Source of the DNA: Fundicoccus sp052116145
Lineage (GTDB): Bacteria; Bacillota; Bacilli; Lactobacillales; Aerococcaceae
Direction: 5' to 3'
Length of the DNA stretch: 64,000 bases
Assembly: GCF_052116145.1 (NCBI RefSeq)
Contig: NZ_JBQKLQ010000009.1
Location: forward strand, 59,190-123,189
The translations under genes were made by a program, and so were the position numbers. Below the pieces are notes generated by a model. It ran no database searches and had not been told where the DNA came from. It saw only the letters and a list, made by a program, of their open reading frames with translations. Shown here in pieces: positions 36,553-44,556 of this stretch (the first letter of the stretch is position 1; each line of letters starts with the position of its first letter).

Positions 36553-36804
36553 TCATTCTATTAAAGTATATTCTGGATTAGAAAATACTAATTTATAAAA
36601 AGGAAATTGAGGTGCTTCAGTTATTTCAACAAATTGTAAAGCTAAGATTTGCTGATCCTCTTTAGCTGATATTTCTGTTGATTCATTCGTGGGATCTAAG
36701 TTTCCAGTTAATGCTCCGCCTGGACAATTCGAACTATCTTCTGCCGAATTGGTTAAATCACCTAACACTAAACATGTACATAATTCAAGCAACCATTTCT
36801 TAAT
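36553..36804 (-). CDS. short peptide gene divergent to Rgg-like regulator 2
   Basis: 83 codons if started at AUU (36802-36804), 7-8 nt after AGAGGTGATACT; an in-frame GTG at 36834 gives 93 codons. The N-terminus KKWLLELCTCLVLGDLTNS matches the first and third peptides in pattern (KK, hydrophobic core with two cysteines, L-G-D). The tail is longer and lacks the P-[DN]-Y motif, so its mature signal, if any, differs. Possibly a diverged or extended member of the family. Confidence 0.5.
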   Translation of the reverse strand: MKKWLLELCTCLVLGDLTNSAEDSSNCPGGALTGNLDPTNESTEISAKEDQQILALQFVEITEAPQFPFYKLVFSNPEYTLIE

Positions 36805-36847
36805 AGTATCACCTCTGTATTTTAATGTTATCACATTAACGAAATAA

Positions 36848-36873
36848 TGTTATGATTATTCCAATATATATTG
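36848..36873. promoter_or_regulatory. regulator 2 promoter and palindromic operator
   Basis: Extended -10 TGTTATGAT, 5 bp, then the palindrome CAATATATATTG (36862-36873); same geometry as at 35103 and 39739. Confidence 0.7.
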
Positions 36874-36903
36874 TCTTATATAAAAACTGAAGGAGTGGGT
36901 GTT

Positions 36904-37770
36904 TTGTCAAATATAGGGACTGTATTTCGAAAACTTAGAAAATCAAAAGGCTTGTCACAAAAAGAGGTTGCAGCTGGTATCCTTTCCCCTCAATTTCTTT
37001 CTGAGTTTGAACGTGGGTATAGTAATATTTCCTTATTGAACTTTATCTCGTTGCTCGATAAGATAAACGTTCAAATAACTGAGTTCAAAATTCATTCTGA
37101 TGAACTAACCGATCAAACGCAACAACATTTTCTCTCTAACTACGGAAAGGCTTATCGAGCTCGTAATGTCATCAAATTAAACGAATTAATTGGTACCCAA
37201 GACAAACTATATAGGAATTTTAATCTTCCTCGTTTCCAACATAATCTCATACTTTTAAAACAACGTATTAATCAACTATCTAATTTACCTTTTAATCAAA
37301 CTGATGCCAATTTAATCTACAACTATTTAGTAAACTGTGAAGAATGGCATTATTATGAAGTTTGCCTCTTTGGTAACAGCGCGTTCTTTATGAGTCTACC
37401 TCAAGTAGAAAAGTTAACCCGCATAGCTTTATCAAAAATTAATCAGTATGAAAAATTACTCTTAAATTCGTCAACATTTGCCACCGTTATGATGAATTTA
37501 ATAAATTATTTTTTAGAGGCTAACCATTTGGCTCCGGTTAGTTCATTAATTAAAGATGTTGATCAAGTATTAATCAATCAGAACTACTTTTATGATAAAA
37601 ATCGTTTAAACTATCTTAAAGGCGTTTATAAAATTAAAATAGGGAAAATCGAAGAAGGCAAACAACTTTGTCAGGAAGCGATACGATTGATGGCTCATTT
37701 CGGGGCGATGGATATTGCCAATATATTACAAACAGAGTTTGATACGTTACTACGGGATAGCCAACCCTAA
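36904..37770 (+). CDS. Rgg/GadR/MutR-family transcriptional regulator 2
   Basis: 288 residues from TTG 36904 after AGGAG at 8 nt; an upstream ATG frame (36871) runs through the promoter and is unlikely. HTH near 10-60 (FRKLRKSKGLSQKEVAAGIL, QFLSEFERGYSNIS) and a helical peptide-binding domain ending HFGAMDIANILQTEFDTLL. Paralogue of regulators 1 and 3, closer to 3 (for example the shared FKIHSDELT, RNFxLPRFQHN and FNQTDANxIY segments). The divergent peptide gene 2 is its probable partner. Confidence 0.9.
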   Translation: MSNIGTVFRKLRKSKGLSQKEVAAGILSPQFLSEFERGYSNISLLNFISLLDKINVQITEFKIHSDELTDQTQQHFLSNYGKAYRARNVIKLNELIGTQDKLYRNFNLPRFQHNLILLKQRINQLSNLPFNQTDANLIYNYLVNCEEWHYYEVCLFGNSAFFMSLPQVEKLTRIALSKINQYEKLLLNSSTFATVMMNLINYFLEANHLAPVSSLIKDVDQVLINQNYFYDKNRLNYLKGVYKIKIGKIEEGKQLCQEAIRLMAHFGAMDIANILQTEFDTLLRDSQP

Positions 37771-37814
37771 TTAATACAGAACAAACTACCCAGACTGTCT
37801 TTATATTACCTACA

Positions 37815-37862
37815 AAAACTCTCTAATTGCTTTATTATAAGCATTTAGAGAGTTTTATTTTT
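37815..37862. terminator. bidirectional terminator after regulator 2
   Basis: AAAACTCTCTAA and TTAGAGAGTTTT with an inner GCTT...AAGC; T-rich on both sides. Serves regulator 2 and the convergent 210-codon gene. Confidence 0.85.
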
Positions 37863-37899
37863 TCCAGCATCACATCAATTAGCCTCGGTTGTTGCCCAA

Positions 37900-38532
37900 T
37901 TAATTAATTTCGATTGTCAGTGCAAAAGTGTTATCAAATAGCTCTTCTATATTCCTTAGAGAATCATAATCCAAGTTTTGCTCCTCTTCAACGTCGTACA
38001 TATTCTCAATCTTAATAATACTCATTAAAGCGATAATATTAGTTCCGTCTTCTAAACGAATATCATCTAACCAGTCAATTTTTAGAAATTCTCCTTGTTC
38101 ATTAAGTGATTTCTGATCAGGTAACAAATAACTTTCCATTTCAAAATTCGTGAAATTCACATTATCATACGAATACGAAAGCTTTACTGGTTGGTCTAAG
38201 GTGAAAGCGATATTTAATGCTCCCATCGCAACGATATCAACAAAATCTTCTGCTTCCCATCCATCTGCGGTCAACTTTTCTAATTTAACACTGAAATGTT
38301 GTTCCTTACTTTCATTATCACTTATCTCCATTTGATAAACCTTGGTAGATTGAGGCCAAAGAAGTTTATAGATTACTTCTTGTTCTGATGTCATCTCATA
38401 AAATGACAATGAAGAATTTGCATAAACTAATTCAGCAGGGAGGTTAATACAAATTAGAGTAATCACCAAAATAAACTTACAAAATTTAGTGCCAAGATTA
38501 GGCATATCGTGAACATTCAATGTTTTTCTCAT
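37900..38532 (-). CDS. secreted protein of unknown function
   Basis: About 200 residues. A hydrophobic segment (KFILVITLICINLPAELVYA) ending VYA-N is preceded by about 17 residues, and acts as signal peptide. The mature part is acidic, with many Asp and Glu near the C-terminus. No domain recognised. Start unclear: GGAAGG lies only a few nt before ATG 38532. Second gene of a pair with the 196-residue protein, 15 bp apart, downstream of peptide gene 3 and so possibly under control of regulator 3. Confidence 0.65.
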   Translation of the reverse strand: MRKTLNVHDMPNLGTKFCKFILVITLICINLPAELVYANSSLSFYEMTSEQEVIYKLLWPQSTKVYQMEISDNESKEQHFSVKLEKLTADGWEAEDFVDIVAMGALNIAFTLDQPVKLSYSYDNVNFTNFEMESYLLPDQKSLNEQGEFLKIDWLDDIRLEDGTNIIALMSIIKIENMYDVEEEQNLDYDSLRNIEELFDNTFALTIEIN

Positions 38533-38547
38533 CCTTCCTTAAAGTTG

Positions 38548-39138
38548 CTAATAATTATTCTGTAAATATAGAGTCCAATTAGTACCCCCTCTATTTATTC
38601 CTAGCGTAATATTGGCTCCACTATATCCAGAGGTTGTAACGTAATGTGCGAATCCAGGATTTATACTAAAACTGCTTGAAACATTGTAATATTTAGGGGG
38701 ATTTCCGTTTGCACTTGTGTCCGACCAACCACTTGTTCCAATAGTTAAACTCGCTGAAGTAACTTGCACACCTGACTGCGAGATTGTATATTCTCCAGAA
38801 ACACTATTTACCTTTACCAGAGTTATTCCATCAGAGTTTTTGAATCCCCAAAAGACAGTAAGAGTAGCACGCACACTACTTGTACTATCCCATGCAAACC
38901 TAGTATCAGAATTATTTGCGATTAAATTCTCAGGTGTCAAATCAATCACTACAGTCTGCGAAAAACCCTCTTCACTATTAGTCATAATTTGAACATCAGA
39001 CATTTCAATTACTTTTACTGTATAACTATCACCATACTCATTAGTTAACGTACCACTGATATCTCCGGAGGCGTTAACAATGGTATTTCCCGAAATAATA
39101 CATAATATAAGAAGCATTAAATAGATTATTTTTTTCAT
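38548..39138 (-). CDS. secreted beta-rich protein of unknown function
   Basis: 196 residues. Signal peptide KKIIYLMLLILCIISGNTI ending VNA-S. Mature part rich in Ser, Thr, Asn, Tyr (SGEYTISQSGVQV, TIGTSGWSD, GINRGGTNWTLYLQNNY), suggesting extracellular beta structure. ATG follows AAGGAG. First of a two-gene set with 37900-38532 on the minus strand, in the same position relative to regulator 3 as the secreted-protein operon relative to regulator 1. Role unknown. Confidence 0.7.
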   Translation of the reverse strand: MKKIIYLMLLILCIISGNTIVNASGDISGTLTNEYGDSYTVKVIEMSDVQIMTNSEEGFSQTVVIDLTPENLIANNSDTRFAWDSTSSVRATLTVFWGFKNSDGITLVKVNSVSGEYTISQSGVQVTSASLTIGTSGWSDTSANGNPPKYYNVSSSFSINPGFAHYVTTSGYSGANITLGINRGGTNWTLYLQNNY

Positions 39139-39569
39139 TATATGTCTCCTTAAATTTTTTTTATTCTGTTAAATAAGAACTAACTATCTTTTTAATAATT
39201 AACTAACATAATTAAAGAGGTCTTTATATTCAGTTTTCACTTTGACCTTAGAAACACTAATGATACATAAAAATTAAGACAATACTAAGACAATAACTTG
39301 TCTTAAGATGAGATGTTTTTACATTTCAACAAAAAGCAGAATGCTGATATAAGCTGTAGTGAACACCAACTACTAGTACAAAGGTAGTAAAATATTAGTA
39401 GTGTGATCATACCACTCAAAAGTTAAAAACTCTGTTACTTCCATAGAAGGAACAGTAAGTGAAATAGCTTATCTCTTCCAATCTCTCCTTCGCTCACCAT
39501 GATAACCCTTACATTTCAACTAGCCAATTATTATTCTAACTTCAATTCAACAGTACAATTCATTTATGA
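39139..39569. other. intergenic between secreted-protein pair and peptide gene 3
   Basis: 430 bp without a supported gene. It is transcribed if the secreted pair belongs to the peptide gene 3 transcript. No clear terminator with T-run is visible on the minus strand. Confidence 0.35.
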
Positions 39570-39695
39570 TTATTCCTCTTCTCCAACAGTATCCCGATAA
39601 TCTGGGTAATTTAAACTCCCCTCCGCTCGCTCTGTTAAACCATCTAGCATTAGGCATACACAAAGCCCAAGTAACCAACAAGAATATCTCTTAAT
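39570..39695 (-). CDS. short peptide (pheromone precursor candidate) divergent to Rgg-like regulator 3
   Basis: 41 codons from an AUU (39693-39695), preceded by GAAGGTGGTAC; exactly the length of peptide 1. An in-frame ATG at 39725 gives 51 codons but then the Shine-Dalgarno falls inside the gene. Product: K-R-Y, hydrophobic core WLLGLCVCLMLDGL, then a polar tail with LNYPDYRDTVGEEE. The tail matches the fourth peptide gene (SPDYTDIIGEDE) and, less closely, peptide 1 (NPNYDNVIG). Confidence 0.6.
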   Translation of the reverse strand: MKRYSCWLLGLCVCLMLDGLTERAEGSLNYPDYRDTVGEEE

Positions 39696-39738
39696 TGTAC
39701 CACCTTCATATTTAAATTTTACCATACTAATAAAGTCA

Positions 39739-39764
39739 TGATATAATTATTCCAATATATATTG
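39739..39764. promoter_or_regulatory. regulator 3 promoter and palindromic operator
   Basis: Extended -10 TGATATAAT, 5 bp, then palindrome CAATATATATTG (39753-39764), identical in geometry to those of regulators 1 and 2. Confidence 0.7.
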
Positions 39765-39794
39765 TCTATTATAAAATCAGAAGGAGCCGATAGT

Positions 39795-40670
39795 TTGTCA
39801 ACTATAGGAACTGTGTTTAGACATTTAAGAAAATCAAAAGGTATGACACTCAAAGAAACAGCAGATGGCTTAATCTCCTCACAGTTTCTTTCAGAGTTTG
39901 AGCGAGGTCATAGTAATATTTCTGTTTTGAACTTCTTTTCGCTACTAGATAAGATAAATGTTCAGATAACTGAGTTTAAAATTCATTCAGATGAACTAAC
40001 CGAACAAACTCAACAACATTTTCTCTCTCACTATGGGAAAGCTTATCAATCTCGCAACATTGTAAAATTTAACGAATTGATTGATTCTCAAAACAAACTA
40101 TATAGGAATTTTAAACTGCCTCGTTTTCAACATAATGTCATTATTTTAAAACAACGTTTAAATCAATTTTCTGATTTTTCTTTTAATCAAACAGACGCCA
40201 ATTCAATTTATCATTATTTAATTAACTGTGAAGAATGGCATTACTATGAGATATGCCTCTTTGGTAATAGTGCTTTCTTTATGAGTCTGCCTCAAGTAGA
40301 GAAATTAACCCGAATAGCTTCCCAGAAAGCTCATAAATATGAGGACCTACTCTTAAATTCTTCGACATTTGCGATTGTTATGATGAATATAGTCAATTAT
40401 TTTTTAGAGGCTGACCACTTGGCTCCTGTTAGTTCATTAATTAAAGAAGTTGACCGTGTATTAATCAATCAGAACTACTTTTATGACAAAAATCGATTAA
40501 TTTATCTGAAAGGCATCTACAAAATCAAGATGGGTATGTTAGAAGAAGGTAAGGAACTCTGACAAGAAGCTATTCACTTAATGAGCCATTTCGGTGCTAT
40601 AGATGTTGCTAACATTCTTCAGACAGAATTTGATGAATTGCTACTAAAGAACCAATCCAAAGTTACTTGA
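39795..40670 (+). pseudogene. Rgg-like regulator 3 with premature stop
   Basis: Paralogue of regulators 1 and 2 from TTG 39795 after AAGGAG. HTH FRHLRKSKGMTLKETADGL and QFLSEFERGHSNIS; helical domain follows. At 40560-40562 a TGA replaces the cysteine codon found in the others (QLCQEAIRLM / SMCQEAIRLM). The homologous sequence continues in frame (QEAIHLMSHFGAIDVANILQ) to TGA at 40668-40670. The truncated product (255 residues) keeps HTH and most of the peptide-binding domain but lacks the final 35 residues that cap it. Either recently inactivated or a truncated, constitutively acting form. Confidence 0.8.
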
Positions 40671-40747
40671 GAATTCGCAGATTTAATAACAATCACACTG
40701 AATTTCATTATCATTATATATAAATACGCTTTACCAAACAACAATAA

Positions 40748-40794
40748 AGACCGCACCAAGCTTGTTAATCAGCTTGGTGCGGTCTTCTTCTTAT
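40748..40794. terminator. strong bidirectional terminator
   Basis: GACCGCACCAAGC and GCTTGGTGCGGTC, 10-nt loop, followed by TTCTTCTT on the plus strand. Separates the Rgg region from the ABC exporter pair. Confidence 0.9.
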
Positions 40795-40806
40795 TATTAT
40801 TGTGGC

Positions 40807-42591
40807 TTAAGTCAGCCCTTGCAGTGATTGTAGACGGTACATGTCATAATACGTACCTTCCAAGTCAATCAACTCATCGTGTTTGCCTTGTTCAATCACG
40901 CGTCCTTTATGCAGGACGTAAATCTTGTCGGCATTCTTAATGGTCGACAGACGGTGAGCAATCACCACTAGGGTGGCTTGTTGTCGTATTTTTTCTAGAC
41001 TGCTTTGAATGTACTGTTCCGTTTCTGTATCGATATTGGCAGTCGCCTCATCTAAAATAAGAATACGTGGCTGGCGTAATATCGTACGGGCAATATTAAT
41101 CAACTGCTTTTGGCCAGCTGACAAGGACGCACCGCCTTCGGTGATTGGCGACTCATACCCCGCTTCTAGCTCACTAATGAATTCATCAGCACCGGTAAAT
41201 TTAGCTGCTTCAATGACTTCTTCGTCAGTATAATCCCCATGCAAGCGGATATTGTCATAGAAGTTGCCATAGAACATAAAGGCATCTTGTTGAACTAGAC
41301 CAATTTGCGAACGTAAACTCTTCTTATTCATCTGACGAATACTCTGTCCATCAATCATCACTTGACCACGCTGGAATTCATAAAAACGCATCAATAAATT
41401 AATGATGGTGCTCTTACCTGAGCCCGTATGACCCACAATCGCAATCATCTCACCTGGTTCAGCATTCAACTCAATCTCACGTAAGACATCAAACGCCCCA
41501 TCATAAGAAAAAGTTAAATCTTGAATGGTTATGCGTCCCTCGATCGCTTTATCAATCATTTCCGTCGCTTGTTGAGGTTCAGTCTGATCACTTGCTAAGA
41601 GTGCAATACCACGTGAAGCTGCGACTAAGCCATCTTGGTAGACACTTAAACTATCTAGCATACTACCAATTGGACGAAAGAATGACTTCGTATAAGAGGT
41701 AAAAGCATAAATGATTCCGACATCCACCACTGTTCCACCCAGTAATTGTCCTGCAAAAATCCAGATTACAATCACTAAGACGATTTGTTCAATTAAATTA
41801 ATCGCCGGCATCAATAACAGGGCATTCATTTTAAACATATTCGTCCGAGCAATTAAGTACTCTTGATTAATCTTATCAAACTCAGCTTTCATACGCTCTG
41901 TTTGATTAAATTGCTGAATTAACCACATGCCCATCGTCGATTCACTCAAGCGAGCGTTGACTTGCCCAAGCGCTTGACGCATACGACGATAAACGACGGT
42001 ACTAATTTTCTGATAAATATAGATTAAGCCTAGGACTATCGGAATAAAAGCCATAAACACCCAAGACATCGCTGCATTAAGCGAAAACATCGCCACTCCA
42101 ATCGTTGCCGCATTAATAAATCCATCGAAGAAGGTTAAAAAGACATTCCAGAATTCTTTAATAGTCTCCGTATCATTCGTCACACGCGACACCACTTCAC
42201 CGTTTGGCGTCACATTAAAGTAATCTAAACTCAAACGACCTAATTTATGGTAAATATTATTTCGCATATTCGCCACGGTTCTTTCGGATGCCATCTTAAA
42301 GGTGTAATCTTTGACATAAACAATGACCATTCTTAACATCAAGAGGCCGAAATAGGTTCCTGACACCCATAAGGTGATTTGAAGCGTGGCTGAACGGCTA
42401 CTCAAGTATTGGTCAATATAACGCTGAATAATAATCGGTAAGAAAGCGGACAAACTTGACGCGGCAATCATGGCGACAATAGATCCCGCAAACCATCCCC
42501 CTTCACTTTTAGCAAAAGAAAATAAGTAACCGAGAATACTCCACTGTTCTTTCAGTGTGAAGCTAGTCTGTCTTTGTTTTTCTTTACTCAT
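40807..42591 (-). CDS. ABC exporter subunit, canonical ATP site (heterodimeric multidrug type)
   Basis: 594 residues: six-helix exporter domain (about 20-320) fused to a nucleotide-binding domain with Walker A GHTGSGKST, signature SAGQKQ and Walker B ILILDEATANIDTE, with the catalytic glutamate. ATG 42591 overlaps the stop of the preceding partner gene (ATGAGTAA); a GTG-led frame to 42603 is less likely. With the partner it forms a heterodimer like LmrCD, BmrCD or TM287/288. Substrates unknown; drug or lipid export is usual. Confidence 0.92.
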   Translation of the reverse strand: MSKEKQRQTSFTLKEQWSILGYLFSFAKSEGGWFAGSIVAMIAASSLSAFLPIIIQRYIDQYLSSRSATLQITLWVSGTYFGLLMLRMVIVYVKDYTFKMASERTVANMRNNIYHKLGRLSLDYFNVTPNGEVVSRVTNDTETIKEFWNVFLTFFDGFINAATIGVAMFSLNAAMSWVFMAFIPIVLGLIYIYQKISTVVYRRMRQALGQVNARLSESTMGMWLIQQFNQTERMKAEFDKINQEYLIARTNMFKMNALLLMPAINLIEQIVLVIVIWIFAGQLLGGTVVDVGIIYAFTSYTKSFFRPIGSMLDSLSVYQDGLVAASRGIALLASDQTEPQQATEMIDKAIEGRITIQDLTFSYDGAFDVLREIELNAEPGEMIAIVGHTGSGKSTIINLLMRFYEFQRGQVMIDGQSIRQMNKKSLRSQIGLVQQDAFMFYGNFYDNIRLHGDYTDEEVIEAAKFTGADEFISELEAGYESPITEGGASLSAGQKQLINIARTILRQPRILILDEATANIDTETEQYIQSSLEKIRQQATLVVIAHRLSTIKNADKIYVLHKGRVIEQGKHDELIDLEGTYYDMYRLQSLQGLT

Positions 42592-44347
42592 TCGCTTCAC
42601 CACTTTCTGATAATTTCTCCTCTAATTGTTGTTGAGTAAACATATTTTCATACCAACCAGCCTGATCAAGAAGCGCCGCATGATCGCCTCTTTCGCTTAC
42701 ACGACCTTTGTCCAAGACTAAGATTTCATCCGCATGCATAATTGAACTGATACGGTGTGTCGCAATAATCGTAATCCCTTGTGTTCTAAATGCTTTTAAA
42801 TTCGCCAAGATTCTTTGTTCGGTTTTCGCATCGACTGCCGATAAGGCATCATCCATAATTAAAATTTGCGGCTCCATTGCCAAGGTTCGAGCAATCGCAA
42901 TTCTTTGTTTTTGACCGCCAGATAGACTGACGCCACGTTCACCGACTAAGGTATCATAGCCTTGAGCAAAGTCGAGAATATCCTCATGCACATCCGCCAA
43001 CTTCGCAAAACGTTCAACTTCTGCTTGTGTCATGTCTGGGCGTCCAAAACGGATATTATCGCGAACTGTCGTTGAAAACAGTAAATTATTCTGAGAGATA
43101 TAACCCACACGGTCATTTAATTCCGTTAAGTCAATTTGCGCAATCGGCTGACCATCAATTAAAATCTGGCCATCTTCGATATCAAAGTTACGCACTAACA
43201 AGGAAAACAGCGAACTCTTACCCGATCCAGTTCGACCCACAATCCCTAATGTTTGATTGGCTGTTAACTTAAAGTCGACATGTTCTAAAATCACTGCGTC
43301 AGAATCCGGGTAGCTAAAACTTTCAATATTAACCGCTAGATCATGATAAGCTAAACCACTGACTGCATCGGACGCGTTTTCAACCTTTGCATTCACCGAT
43401 AACAAATCGGTGACACGGTCGTAACTGACATTCCCGCGTTCCATTGTATTGACCAAACGTCCAACTGCCAATAAAGGCCAAGTCATATTCCCAAGATAAC
43501 TGAAATAAGCAATTAATTGACCAATCGAAATTCGACCATTCTGGACAAAATACGTCCCAAAAGCAATCGTCAAAACATACGTTAAGCCCGTAATCACATC
43601 AATTACTGGCGTGTAAGCTGAATCAATCAGGTAAACTTTTCGATTCTTTTCAACGACATTCTCTGTTTCTTTGACGAAATCTTGGTAATCTTCCTCTTCT
43701 TCACCAAAAGCTTTAATGACTTTCATGCCCGAGACGCTTTCTTGGACGTGATCGTTCATTTTTGAGAAAGACTGTAAAGATCCATGAAAATGCTTGTTAA
43801 TCAATTGGCCTAAATAACGTGCTACAAAAATTAACAAGGGAAAAGGTAGAATTGTCACTAAGGTTAACTGCCAATCGATTAAGAAAAACATCGAAAGCAA
43901 AGTGAACAAAGTAATAAACAAAGAATCCACCAAAGTCATAATGCCTCCACCCGCCACAAAACGTAAAGCAGCTAAATCATTGGTCGCGTGTGCCATCAAA
44001 TCCCCCGTACGATAATCATTGTAGAATTTTTGGTCCATTTTCGTAAAGTGACTAAACAAACGATTACGCATAATCGCTTCTAGTAAAGTAGAGTTGCCAA
44101 ATAAATTACTACGCCACATATAACGCAGGCCGTACATCGACACGCCAATCGCCAACAAAAAGCCTGTTTGTTGAATCAAACCATCCCAAGTAATGGTTCC
44201 CTGTGCCATTTGGTCGACTAAACGCCCAATAATTAACGGAATCATTGCGGATAAAATCGCACAAGCGATTAAGCCACCAATGGCTAAACTGTAGGTTTTC
44301 CAACGCATTTTGAAAAACCATCCTAACTTTCTAAATATCGCGAACAT
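42584..44347 (-). CDS. ABC exporter subunit, degenerate ATP site
   Basis: 587 residues with the same exporter architecture. Walker A GRTGSGKSS, signature LSGGQKQRIAIA; Walker B ends ILIMDDALSAVD, where Asp replaces the catalytic glutamate. This asymmetry is the hallmark of heterodimeric exporters: one site hydrolyses poorly. First gene of the pair; its end overlaps the second gene by 8 bp. ATG follows GAGGAAGTT. Confidence 0.92.
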   Translation of the reverse strand: MFAIFRKLGWFFKMRWKTYSLAIGGLIACAILSAMIPLIIGRLVDQMAQGTITWDGLIQQTGFLLAIGVSMYGLRYMWRSNLFGNSTLLEAIMRNRLFSHFTKMDQKFYNDYRTGDLMAHATNDLAALRFVAGGGIMTLVDSLFITLFTLLSMFFLIDWQLTLVTILPFPLLIFVARYLGQLINKHFHGSLQSFSKMNDHVQESVSGMKVIKAFGEEEEDYQDFVKETENVVEKNRKVYLIDSAYTPVIDVITGLTYVLTIAFGTYFVQNGRISIGQLIAYFSYLGNMTWPLLAVGRLVNTMERGNVSYDRVTDLLSVNAKVENASDAVSGLAYHDLAVNIESFSYPDSDAVILEHVDFKLTANQTLGIVGRTGSGKSSLFSLLVRNFDIEDGQILIDGQPIAQIDLTELNDRVGYISQNNLLFSTTVRDNIRFGRPDMTQAEVERFAKLADVHEDILDFAQGYDTLVGERGVSLSGGQKQRIAIARTLAMEPQILIMDDALSAVDAKTEQRILANLKAFRTQGITIIATHRISSIMHADEILVLDKGRVSERGDHAALLDQAGWYENMFTQQQLEEKLSESGEANE

Positions 44348-44519
44348 AACTTCCTCATTTCCTAATACATTCTAATCATTATTATAACAAATTGTTCCAA
44401 GGTCTTAAAGAGCCTTGAAAACTAATCATGAGGTCTTCACTACCTTGACTATAATTGTGGGTATCAATCAGCTATTGTTAGTTAAAGCAGACAGGCTTTC
44501 TTTCATATTTTGGCTGCTG

Positions 44520-44550
44520 AAAAACTCCCTTTCACTGAAGTAAGGGAGTC
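44520..44550 (-). terminator. mgtE terminator
   Basis: On the minus strand ACTCCCTT, 10-nt loop, AAGGGAGT, TTTTTC. Confidence 0.8.
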
Positions 44551-44556
44551 AACGAT

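Noticed and set aside
36871..36903. ATG start of regulator 2 at 36871
   Set aside because: It lies within the conserved operator; the TTG at 36904 has a ribosome binding site and aligns with the other two regulators.
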